Shown here in pieces: positions 29,583 to 40,654 of a DNA stretch of 64,000 nt. The stretch's first letter is position 1, and the number at the start of each line of letters is the position of its first letter. A program made the translations under genes and the position numbers. This DNA comes from Hyperoplus lanceolatus. Lineage: Eukaryota; Chordata; Actinopteri; Uranoscopiformes; Ammodytidae. Below the pieces are notes generated by a model, which was not told where the DNA came from, searched no databases, and saw only the letters and a list, made by a program, of their open reading frames with translations. The stretch spans positions 25,419,001 through 25,483,000 of the forward strand of contig CM049403.1 in NCBI GenBank assembly GCA_026929865.2, given 5' to 3'.

Positions 29583-30187
29583 TTACACTGATATTTCGTC
29601 TCCCAGACAGTCGGGAGTTCCCTGTCTGTTGAGGACATTGAGCAGCCTCAGCGTCTCCATGTCCGTCCCCCAGCCAAAGATCTCCATGTCTTCCCCATCG
29701 TCGTCCTCCCCCCCCTGCTCGTCATCCTCATTGTCATCGCTGCTGTCCGTGTTGGACTCGTACTCTGAGGCGATGCCCGACTCGCGGAACCTGCCAAACT
29801 CCAGGCAGGCCGGAGGTTTGACGAGGTCGAGGGACAACAGCCGGTCGGCGGTGCCCGGGGACACCTCCAGACCGCCGCCCTCCTCCGGCCCGTTGTCGCG
29901 CCTGATGGGAGTGGGGGGCGAGGGGGGGAGTCGAGGAAGAGGAGGGGGAGGCCCCGGCATGAAACGGAAACACTCCAGTTTGAGAAGACACTGTTCCCTA
30001 CCTAGCACGCTTCCCAGGGTCCCGTTGGAGGGCGAGAAGGCGTTGCTGCTGCCGTTGGTCCCGTCGGCGTTGCCCAGCGACGGCAGGTCCAGCGTAGACA
30101 GCTCGGGTTTGGGCGTGGTGGGGTCGCACATCACAGAGGGAACTGTCGACCGGAAGGTGATCTCCAGCAAACTGTCCTGAGATCCCA
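29583..30187 (-). CDS. nos1ap: nos1ap terminal exon with PDZ ligand
   Basis: After a CTCTTCAG acceptor, the exon joins the A left by the previous exon to make Met, then reads GSQDSLLEITFRS. It continues through CDPTTPKPE, a Gly/Asn/Ser linker, CLLKLECFRF (ECF fits the internal ExF element described for nNOS binding), a proline-rich run (GPPPPLPRLPPSPPTP), RFRESGIASEYESNTD, a strongly acidic stretch (SSDDNEDDEQGGEDDDGED) and LLNVLNRQGTP, and ends DEISV before TAA. It gives 200 residues after the shared Met. The proline-rich and acidic runs are longer than in the human protein as I recall it. Confidence 0.95.
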
Positions 30188-32387
30188 CTGAAGAGGAAAA
30201 GAGGAGACGAGGTAGGAGATTTTTATTCATTTAGTCAATTGTTGTGAAAAAATACACACAAACTAAAACATACAACAATGAGAAACTAAACAACAACAAC
30301 AAACAAACAAACAGTATCCTCAGTGAGATATACGCAACAATAGAGTGTGATGAATGAGCAGAGGGCCAGAGAGTCCCCTCAGCCCTGATTTAAATGCATC
30401 TGCTCCCCCACCTCCTGCTGATTCATGGGGGAATAATAATGCGTACGGTATAGATTCTGAATTGTGATGGATAGCATATTACTGCTCCTTGAATATTCTA
30501 GTAAAAATCAATCATTTAGTTACCAATAAATCACTATGTTTTTGCATTGGGTAAGAAAAAAAAAATATTTCAAAGCATTACATCATCGACTCAGTAACAC
30601 ATGTTTTGCTCCCTATGTATAAGAAAACAGACCTGAAGTTATAAAGAAAAAAAAGGGAGACACATAAATTTAAGGAATGCTCCCTATTTCCAGTTTCAAA
30701 TGCTAACCCCTTGTAAGCATGTCATATGAAAAGTTTGTCTTTTGCTCCTTCTTGATGGACACAAGCTATAACAAATCTAAAGTTGATCCAGGAACTCCAG
30801 TTAGAGATAGGCTTTTCTATTGGCAAACTATTTTGTCTTTCTGTAAGACAATTACAAGGTTAACATTTCAAATGCTTCCAGGAAGATTTTGCATTGCGCT
30901 GCAGCCGAAGCTAGATTCATCTTTTTTGTTGCTGAACGTCCATGTGTTGGCATCACCTCTGCGCCAACAGACCGTCTCTATTTAAATTACAGTAATATTT
31001 TAAAGGGCTTTGTTTTTCTCACCCAAGTTGCCCTGAGTGCAGCAACCTGTAACTACTACCGCACTGTCCACCTACTTGAAAATGTGTATTTGCTGGCTTA
31101 CTGAAGCTTTTGTGTATTGCCATATGATCAAAGCAGCGAGAAAAAAAAAGTAAGTAGGTTGTTATATTATGTTTACATCTTTTTTGAAGGTATCATTTTG
31201 TCTAAGTACAAACGTGACAATATCCAACCATATAATATTTCCCACCAGGGAACATTCATTTTGTAGAATAAATAAATGTGCACGTCTACTACATCCGTCC
31301 GAGACTTTCAAGGTGTTTTCTCATGCAAGACACTGAACCCCGAATTGCTTCTGAAATTTGAAAGCAATTTGGATAAAAGCAATTTATAACTAGAATCCAT
31401 TTATTTGTGAACATAGCCTTTTGCCATGACTTTGGGTCATCCTTGAAATCAAGTGCAGCTGTAGTGATTCAAGGGGTTATCCCTATCCCATGGGGTGTGG
31501 TTAATGTTTCACATCCCACAGAGAAGTGAGACTTGGAAAAAAGAAAACAGATATTTCCAGCAGAGAACTCCTTTAGCAGGCTTTCTAGCCGTCGAGCAAA
31601 TAGTTATGCTCCAACCTAATGCATTGTATCCTCACCTCGTCTCATGTAAAAAAATAAACAATGTCATCTTCATTTAAAATGTGTCTCCATTTTACTGTTT
31701 TCCTGACCTTTTAGGAACTGAGGGTACTATACAACGAACAGCATGCAAAGGTGGCAATGAGAAAACACACCTTCCCAAATGAGATTGTGAATTGTTTGCT
31801 GAAAAGATTAAAAAAAAAAATTGTTTCTCGCAGGGGGACAAGTGAAGGGCAGCCTGAGCTGTGATGGTGCAGAGAGAAGACTGTCCACCTGAATAGCTGA
31901 TGAACAGACCAAACAATGTGTGACGCTGTGGGGAGAGTGGCGGAGACGACAGAGGGCATTTTGAAAATAAAAATAAAAAATAGACAGGTGTGTGGTGCAT
32001 GATAAACAGATAGGTGAAAGGATCCAGTCTCATACTGATACTCTAGCTTTAATGTCGGGATTTCCATTTAAATAGGCCTGTTTGGTTCTACAGTACTCTC
32101 TGCCTGCGGTCTGTTCTGTCAGTGTGTGGCTTGCTTCTCTTAAAAAGACATGAGGTTGGGGGTGAGTTAAGGAAATTCATCATACATTTACTTTAATTAT
32201 GATCCCGCCATGCATGCTCACCCTGCTGTTGCCATTACATTAATGTGGAGCTGCATCTCATTACATACAGTCGTGCCAAATGGCAAACAATAAGTACATC
32301 GCTCATCAGTCTTTAACCATCATCCCACCCCTTAATTAAATGACTTCCAAATATAGATGCAAATCTTTTCTGAGTTTTTCTCATTAA

Positions 32388-33003
32388 AGAGGACCTATGA
32401 TACTTTTCGACTTTTATGACCTATAAACGTTGTTATAATGATTTATAGTCATGTTTAACAATACTAGAGTATCAAGTAATTACGTACATGCATTTTGACG
32501 TATTCCCTGCTGACCGTCTGGGGTGGCTGTGCAGAGCACTAAAAACTATGGCAGCCAGTCGAGCCGAACTTGTTCAAATTTCCGGTATGTGTGTGTCACC
32601 AGATCTTTTTGCTATATATGGTCAGGCAAGCTCCCAGGTTGCTATATATAGCAGGGGGTGACAACACCAGACCAGTGCTCGCTTAGCTCAGCCGGTAGAG
32701 AGATTGTTTACGAAGTAGTAGACCCGCGTTCGCGTCCCGCCTGGGCAGATTCTTTGCAGACATTTAGAATCACGACTTCCCTTCGCAAGGTAACAAATCA
32801 CAACGGAGTTGGGTTTGCAGGAAGGGGGGGGGGGGCGGAGATGGCAGAAGCAAAGTGTTTACAGAGCCTGCTGGATCGCCAAAATAAGAGAAAGAGCTTC
32901 CCGAAAATCTAAATAGTTTTTTGTGATGTGATTCGTGTCAGGTTGCTCTATAGCAGTTTTTAACAAGAAATTAAGACCAGAAAAGTAGTATAATAGGATC
33001 TCT
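32388..33003 (+). mobile_element. piggyBac-like non-autonomous element, copy 1
   Basis: A 616-bp element flanked on both sides by TTAA (32384-32387 and 33004-33007), the target duplication of the piggyBac superfamily. Ends are inverted: AGAGGACCTATGATACTTTT on the left and the reverse complement AGAGATCCTATTATACTACT on the right. A relative lies at 34507-35551 in the opposite orientation and shares both ends and subterminal parts, for example CCGTCTGGGGTGGCTGTGCA in this copy. No transposase frame is present. Confidence 0.85.
32680..32753 (+). repeat. tRNA-like stretch inside the element, probably pseudo
   Basis: The run holds an A-box-like TAGCTCAGCCGGTAGAG and a B-box-like GCGTTCGCGTCCC 33 bases later. 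A weak anticodon stem (ATTGT/GTAGT) with loop TTACGAA would give anticodon ACG (Arg). The acceptor and T stems contain mismatches, so a working tRNA is unlikely. It is more likely a tRNA-derived SINE head captured by the transposon; it is not found in copy 2. Confidence 0.5.
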
Positions 33004-33216
33004 TTAAAGAAATTAACTATGAATGAATTAGGATGGTTTGGCCACATCAATTTAAAGAAACTGCCAGACCATACACTCACTGGTTTTGTCGGTAGTGCTA
33101 ACCTGTTTTTTTTTCGAGATGTACTTTTACTGTACATCTCAGCAACATGCATTTGTGGAAAATAAACTCCAGCAAACAGTGTGTGTGAATGATGTCTTGT
33201 GTGATGATCCACTCAC

Positions 33217-33382
33217 TGGAGTTTGGTCCAATCATCTTGGTCTCCAGCTCTTGGATCTGCTTAACCAGCAGGGAGATGTGCTGAAGCAGGTCTTTGTTCT
33301 GAAGCAGCAGCTGGTGGACCCGAGCCTGGGCCTCTAGCCGTGCCGTGGCCTCTGCACTCAGCTGGTCCTTCAACAGATGGAC
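33217..33382 (-). CDS. nos1ap: nos1ap coding exon, coiled-coil segment
   Basis: The exon lies between a TCCTCAG acceptor and a CCA|GTGAGT donor on the minus strand, is 166 bp, enters in phase 0 and leaves one base (A). It encodes [40 protein letters not shown] and [15 protein letters not shown], a regular heptad pattern of Leu, Val and Ile typical of a coiled coil. It is almost identical to the human segment as I recall it. The acceptor's pyrimidine tract is provided by a (CT)n repeat in the transcript. Confidence 0.96.
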
Positions 33383-33389
33383 CTGAGGA

Positions 33390-33393
<4 letters not shown>

Positions 33394-33429
<36 letters not shown>
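33394..33429. repeat. (GA)n microsatellite serving as pyrimidine tract
   Basis: GA on the plus strand is CT on the minus strand, and lies directly 5' of the acceptor of the nos1ap exon starting at 33382. Confidence 0.9.
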
Positions 33430-33434
<5 letters not shown>

Positions 33435-33484
33435 AAGACGACAGATGTTCAGTGCCCAGGACAACACTCATAAAATCAGCGCTG

Positions 33485-33865
<381 letters not shown>

Positions 33866-34506
33866 GTGGAGTACTGATACCACTTATCTAAATTCCCCAA
33901 AACACTAGACCACACTCCACTTGAAGACGAGGGTCATTTCAAGGGCCATTCAAACAGAATGTGTTTGTCAGAGAACTCGGGAGTGAGTGCAAATTGCTTC
34001 AAGGGTTTGCCTCAGATATTTGAGTCAATATACACCAACAAACAAACTAAAGTTCATGTACCTTATCTTTTGTCTGATCATGTCAAATATTTAAAAAAAA
34101 TTGCTCTATGCCACTTATGAATGATACATACTTTTGAGCCACCACTCACGTGTAGTTTTGCATAATTGTATTTTTCTTTATGTCTGAAATTGTTGGACCA
34201 ATAGCGGAACCTTGCATTGTGAAATGGTGAACAAAAAGTAAGCTTACATGCTTAGACAAATACAATTTCTTGCTTTCTTTTGGGATTATTTTCAGTGTGT
34301 ATACTGTACTAAAGGCAGGCTGCCTAGACCTTCTCCAATAGCATCATTAAGATTTTAGCAATCTGATTATCAGAGATTTCATATATCATACCAAGAAACT
34401 GTGGTGCATAAACATTAAGTGAGAAGATAAAAGTGAACAAGAGGCAACACATATATGCCCACCCTGTGACGCCAATGCACCCAAATTCACTCACACTCAC
34501 TCTTAA

Positions 34507-35551
34507 AGATCTCCTAATATACTACTTTTCTGGTCTTAATGTCTCATTAATGACTCCTATGGAGCAACCTGACACGAATCACAGCACAAAAAAACATGTA
34601 GATTTTCGGGAAACTCTTTCTCTCATCTGAGCACGTTCAGTAGTCTCTGTCCACACCAAGCCCCAACCTCAGCGATTTTTACCAGCATCCAATAAGGAAG
34701 TGACCAAAAATGTAGTAGACCGGAAGGGCCACTGGGGGTGGTACCAAGACTGAGCAATTTTTCTTTGACTCACTTGTTAGACCATTTTCAAAGTCTTATG
34801 AAACCTATTTACAGCCTGGTCCATAAAACCATTTTAGTCTGTATGTATAGGTCATATCTCCATGACAACACTGAGGGGGGTGAATTTTTTTGGACCACGC
34901 TAGTTTTTATTCTTTTGGAGGTTAAAATGTATTGGCGCGATCTCTTGAGTGACAGCTCTCCGCCCGTTGTCCCTCACTTTGCCTCGGAGGTATACGTCAG
35001 CTACCTCCCTCCCCCTGACGTGAGGCGGAGTAAAAATCTCACAAAATGGCGACGCGCACAAACCAGGATTATAGGATGCTGTGTGAATAACCGAGGTCAG
35101 CGCGGATGCTACATCCATATTATTTACTATCTATGGTCCACACTCGGCTTTGTGCTTCTCCGCCCCCTTCCCCCCCTGCTGCACACCCCACTCCGTTGTG
35201 ATTGGTTACCTTCCTTCCGGAACACTTTCAGCAGCACAAGGGCAGATTTGAGCAGGGAGGTGGGGGCATGGCCGGAGTGCGCCTGAGCACGTTGCAGCAT
35301 TACCATACATGGAAAAATCCGGATTTGTGACGACACAAATGCAGGAAATTTGAACTGATTTGAACAAGTGATTTCTCGACCGGCTGCCCTAGTGTTTAGC
35401 GCTCTGCACAGCCACCCCAGACGGTCAGCAGGGAATACGTCTAAATGCATGTAAGTCATTATCTGATACTTTAGTATGGTTAAATATGACTATAAATCAT
35501 TATAACAACATTTATAGGTCATAAAAGTCGAAAAAGTATAATAGGTCCACT
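34507..35551 (-). mobile_element. piggyBac-like non-autonomous element, copy 2
   Basis: A 1045-bp element flanked by TTAA at 34503-34506 and 35552-35555. Its ends match copy 1 in reverse: the left end reads AGATCTCCTAATATACTACT and the reverse complement of the right end reads AGTGGACCTATTATACTTTT. The subterminal TGCACAGCCACCCCAGACGG mirrors copy 1. The middle (about 34690-35290) is unrelated to copy 1 and includes sequence like another dispersed fish repeat (ACAACACTGAGGGGGGTGAA), so it is probably a nested or swapped insert. The open frame at 34738-35286 has no family features. Confidence 0.82.
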
Positions 35552-36581
35552 TTAACCATTTGCATTTAACATATAAAGGAGGCTACCAAATTTTATCCAA
35601 TTAAGAGCTTGTTTCTTAAAATGAATCACATCTTCTACAAATGTAATATGTTAAGACATTCCAATATTCCAATATGTGTTGTTTGCTGTAATGAGGGGAA
35701 TAGGAAAGAAAACGTTTCTGAGCTACAGTAAAGGCTGAATAACTTTGAACAAAGTGTTTTGAGAAGGAGAATCTAGGCTATACGATATGTGAGAAACATC
35801 CAGACAGATTTTATGTGGTAAAATAGTACACTCATATTATGTGAAGCCTACTGAGGCAAATGGCTTTTTGTGATACTGGGCTATATAATTAACACTGACT
35901 TGATCTGATATCAAATAAAACATCACGTTTCAAATGTAGTGAGTATCTAGACCCCCAGCTAGTAACTAAATGGAATGGAGATGAAAGGCTGTGAGGATGT
36001 GGCTGAGTCAGCTCAGCAAGTGGCAGTGATCGATCAATCACACTGTGTTCTTCACTGCATGGGAATTCATCAAAGCAATATTGAGACAATACAGAAAGCC
36101 TTCTGAGTGTTTTACCAGTTGGAGGGAAACAGATCGATCAGTGACGATCTGTTGGGCATTTGTGAAAAAAGACCCACCACATGAACAGAGGAACACAAAC
36201 ACACACACAGAAATACAGGTTGAAAATTGGGCTGTTTAGGTTCGATAATCAAGTATGATACTGACCAGATACATCTACAGTATAAATGTCAGCAGAGGTG
36301 TGTGGACTCGAGTCACACATTTGAATTACTTGAAAATGTACTAGAAGAATCCATTCAGACTTGCAGCTGGACTTTGACTTCAATACTAAGGATTTGTGAC
36401 TTCACTTCGACTTTGAGCCTTTTGACTTACTAATCATTGATACTTTTCCCTGAGCCCAAAGTTGAAAAATTCTGTTATTTAAATTGAATTGACTAACGTT
36501 AATTTCTTAATTTCTTAACGTTAATTTAACGTTAAGTCCTTTGGCCCATTCCGACAGCATCCATCCAGTCAAGCTGCATTA

Positions 36582-37198
36582 AGGCCAGGACACACCGGCC
36601 CGATAATCGCCGTTGGAGAGTCTGTAAGGGGCGGGGACACGAATCTGTTTGGTGTGTGCCGTGACGTCGGTCGTCGTAGATGTCATCGGGCTTCTTTTGA
36701 GCCGATTGAACATGCGGGCAGTCTTTCAGTTGGAGCAATTTCATTGGTGGAGGGCTAGCGAATCAGTGAAGCCCGGAAGTGAGGCGGGTAGCACAAACAG
36801 CTAACAACAGTTAGCCATTGTTTTAATGTGTTTGTTCATTTAGTTCAGCGAGTACTCACATGCATCAACCCTTGTTGACTGCTCGACACCATGCTTGACA
36901 CTCTCTGCTAAAAATGGTGCTCTTTATGGTCCATAAATATGAATACGTATTTATATCTATGTTTATGGTCTAGAGAGCTGTCCCATCATTTCCGTCTTCC
37001 GTATTTTTTTGGGCCACAATACAGATTAGCGCCGCCTGCTGTTATGGATACATTACGTCCCGCGCAAGCGCAGAGCGTACGGAAAGTCAGTAGTCGGCTC
37101 GGTGTGTCTTGGTACTTTTTTGGCCGCGGCGGGCAGACTGGAGCTGCCTGTAACGGCAGACTCCATTTTTGGGTAGTCGGACCGGTGTGTCCTGGCCT
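36582..37198. mobile_element. TTA-flanked element, PIF-Harbinger-like
   Basis: A 617-bp element flanked by TTA on both sides (36579-36581 and 37199-37201). Terminal inverted repeats are AGGCCAGGACACACCGGCCC on the left and the reverse complement AGGCCAGGACACACCGGTCC on the right. A 3-bp TWA duplication is the mark of PIF-Harbinger. No transposase frame is present. Confidence 0.85.
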
Positions 37199-38205
37199 TT
37201 AGAGAACCATGACCATCACATTGGGTTACTGGGGCACCAGCTGGAAAAATTATAGATACTGTTGTTCTTATTTCTTGGACACGACTTGGTACTTGCAAAA
37301 CAATGACTTGGTCCAACCTCTGAATGTCAGTTGAAATCAAATATTGACTCAAGCTGAAATGATAAGTTGATTGACAGAACATCGATGATTTAGATTTGTT
37401 TATTAAAAGTATTTATTTAAACTATTTGGCAGCCAGACTGACATTTCTCAGGTGCCTTTTGCTTAGCATCAATGTTACAATAATTAATGTATTATTGTAT
37501 CTATCTACTGTGTACTGTGTTTATTATGAAAAGTGTATTTCTGGGGCTCAGAGCAAAAGGGGCGTGAGGGACATATTTGGCGAAAATTACTTCTATATAT
37601 AATTTTAAAGGTCTTGATTAGTTCTATCAAGTGGTAAAAGAATAACATCATTATAAATTGTACTTTTTGAAATAAAGGCTGAAAACATAAAGGCGTAAGT
37701 GAACCATCAATTGAGTTTGGAGCAAAATAGGCGTAAGTGCACTGAGCTTGGTGCACAAAAGGCGTAAGTGTAAATCAATTGCATTATTAATAGGCTTAAA
37801 AAGCTGAACATATGGAGGAACATTTATACTACAGAAAAAGTGTTAACAAATATGTTTAGAGAATTTGAGATACCTACAAATGAAGGATAAAATATGGTAA
37901 CAATTTATTTTAGTCAGATGTTTTTTTAATAGAAAAATAATAATTAATTGACTAATCTCTATAAAAGTAGAGATTGCTTACATATACATATGCTGATATT
38001 TTATTAAACAATCACAATCAATAAAACGTTTGATGATGCTCTCCTGTAAAATTCTGAAAATGTCACATTTTGGCCTGCCTTTTCTAAGAGTTTTTATGTT
38101 TTGCAGCAATGCCTTCAGCCCGAGCCCGTTTTTTCATTCGGGAGACTATAAAAGCACCTGGGCCATTGTCTCACATGTCAACATAAATAACATGAATGTT
38201 ATTTG

Positions 38206-40089
38206 CAGTGATGCCGGTAACGCGTTACTTAGTAACGCGTTACCGGCATCGGACCTCTTTTTTCAGTAACGAGTAATCTAACGCGTTACTATCTCCAAAC
38301 CAGTAATCAGATTAAAGTTACTCATCAAAGTCATTGTGCGTTACTTTTTCTGTCATTTTCCTAATGAAACATTTTACATAAATGCACAAATGACTGCGAT
38401 TGCGATTTAGGGTGTATTCACACATGGAAAGTCCGTTAGTTCACTTGCTTTGGTCCAGACCAAATAGAATTTGGATTTTTTTTTTTTGGTGTGGTCCACT
38501 TTCATATTGCCCCTTTTGCAAGTGAACCAGCATTACGAAGCAAAACCACACGTGATCTGAGGTCATTCATTCATTGGACAGACATTCTGGGGTGGAGAGA
38601 AGCAGGAAGAATGAAGTAAAACTGCGAATTTATCATTGATATAATATGGGGTTAAAAATAATAAAAATGCCTACATCTAGCCTATAAATAAAGAAGAAAA
38701 ACTTAAAATTGTTGTTGTTTCATATGGTTATAATATGTAGCCCTATGACAATGCCACGTTATGTGGCTTCTAGCCTACGATGTGAAACATAATTTTTACT
38801 GTATTTTTGCTGCTGACGCCTCGCGTGAAGAATAGTCAAACTGAAACACAGCTGATTAAGCTGTGTATCACTGGGTGTAGTTCAGTTCAGCACCAAACTG
38901 ACACGGGGGATAGTGGAGGGGGGACAATAAAAACACACCTTCATGCAACCAGCGTGAACCTGTTGCATGTAGGCTGGAACCTCCTCTCCATCTAATCGCT
39001 GATCCACACGCTCATTATCAAATGTATATTTTTCTGTCAAACCACAACTAATCTTCCTAACAATGGCGACGACAACACTTTCCCATAATGTGAAGCTGAT
39101 GGCGATTTATTAAAAAAAAAGCAAGAAAAGGCGCAGTGCTTCCTGCAATTGGGTGGATGAGTCCACCAAATTCACACCACAAACGAACTCAGCAGAGTGG
39201 TTTTGAGCGCATCGAGACCACCTCTTCACTGGGTCTCGAGGTTTGTTTGGTCCGCCAGTGCGATTGCTGTATTCACACCTGTCTGAAGATGCCACCGAAG
39301 GTGGAAGTGCCTGAGTTGTTTCAACCGAACTAAACACACATGTGTGAATACACCCTTAATGTAAATAAATGTGCGCGCATGTGTCTCTAAGCGCTCCAAC
39401 TGCTCCAACCGCTCCTCTCGTCTTTTTGGTAGCGCCCCTCGTCTGACATGCAGTGTGTTTGTGTGCCTGTGTGTGTGTGTGTGTGTGTACAGTAGCATTA
39501 CGGCCGAGTCTAAGCTGAACTGTGGCGCAAAACAAACGTTCCCCCCCCATGAAATATAGCGTCTGCTATGGGGATATTTAGGATTCGGGTACGGTGACGT
39601 TGAAGAGATAGAAGTGTTTAAAACTTGGAAACTTCTAGTCACGTGGCGACCGGTGGCCGCACACACCCAGTACATGAGACATCGCAGAGAAAAGTCAAAT
39701 TAATGCATGAGAGTGAAGGGCCAAGCACGTTAAGTTTAAAGACACTGCTACTGTCTTTGCAGGAATGCATTTATTTTCATGGGGGAAAAAAGGTTTTTTT
39801 TTCTTACATTTTTCAAACCATAATTTTTATTATTTTGAAAACAGTATGCCTATAGGCTACTAGCCTACAAGCTTTATTTTATATATTTTCAATGATTCTT
39901 AATATGTGCATGTTTTAAATTGAGATATATGGGTTTCAAAACCTGTAAAGTAACGTTTAAAGTAACTTGTAATCTAACTTAGTTACTTTTAACATCAAGT
40001 AATCAGTAAAGTAACTAAGTTACTATTTCAAGGAGTAACTAGTAATCAGTAATCAGGATTACTTTTTCAAAGTAACTGTGGCAACACTG
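38206..40089. mobile_element. hAT-like non-autonomous element with 8-bp duplication
   Basis: An 1884-bp element flanked by a perfect 8-bp direct repeat GTTATTTG (38198-38205 and 40090-40097). Ends are CAGTGATGCCGGTAACGCGT and the reverse complement CAGTGTTGCCACAGTTACTT, both followed by many GTAAC/AGTTACT motifs. An 8-bp duplication and CAGTG ends fit hAT. It contains the nested element 38410-39355 and no transposase frame. Confidence 0.88.
38410..39355. mobile_element. TTA-flanked element nested in the hAT element
   Basis: A 946-bp element flanked by TTA (38407-38409 and 39356-39358). Terminal repeats are GGGTGTATTCACACATGGAA and the reverse complement GGGTGTATTCACACATGTGT. The 3-bp duplication suggests PIF-Harbinger. 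It lies wholly inside the hAT element, so it inserted later. Confidence 0.82.
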
Positions 40090-40579
40090 GTTATTTGTTT
40101 GTACAACATAAAAAAAAAAAAAATTTCTTTGGCTTTTTACTGTTTGCAATCTGTCACCTTGGGCCTTTGTGGTATGCATTTTTCCACTTCTGTCAAACAT
40201 TTTCCAAACAAAAAAGTCACAAAAATAATTTGCAAACTAACTGATAATTAAAGCTATGATTGTTGTTTCGCATATTTGATCGCTTTCCAATATAAACATT
40301 TAAAAAATGGCAGTCACAAAGGTCGAAATAACTGAAGTATTAGATACTAGGTCTTTGCAATTTCTGTGTCTTTATATCCAGCTATAACATTTTTATGACG
40401 GGGGCAGCAGGGCTCCAGTGGCTGCTCTGATCCTCATGTAACCTTAATGTCACAGTCTGCTGTGGTGTGCAAGATTAAAGAAGCGGCTCTATTTCAATTT
40501 AAGAGTGAAATGATAAAATGTCTATGGCATTCTGAATCATTTATATGAAGGGAGTGAGGAAAGGGAGAAAGAGACCATT

Positions 40580-40654
40580 CACACACACACACACCCATGC
40601 CCCCCCTCCACACACACACACACACCCACCCCCCTCCACACACACACACACACA
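40580..40654. repeat. CA and C-rich compound repeat
   Basis: CA runs separated by C-rich blocks (ACCCATGCCCCCCCTCCACA), so a compound low-complexity tract. Confidence 0.85.

Larger units (their letters stand above)
30188..33216 (-). other. nos1ap intron before the terminal exon
   Basis: Contains no recognisable exon. It holds the piggyBac-like element at 32388-33003 and its embedded tRNA-like stretch; the rest is AT-rich unique sequence. Confidence 0.6.

Noticed and set aside
29629-30180. 183-codon plus-strand frame
   Set aside because: It is a Ser/Pro-rich antisense shadow of the nos1ap terminal exon.
32680-32753. Functional tRNA-Arg(ACG) gene
   Set aside because: The acceptor and T stems are mismatched and the stretch sits in a mobile element, so it is listed only as tRNA-like.
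34738-35286. 182-codon plus-strand frame
   Set aside because: It lies inside a non-autonomous mobile element, has no recognisable domain and crosses dispersed-repeat sequence.
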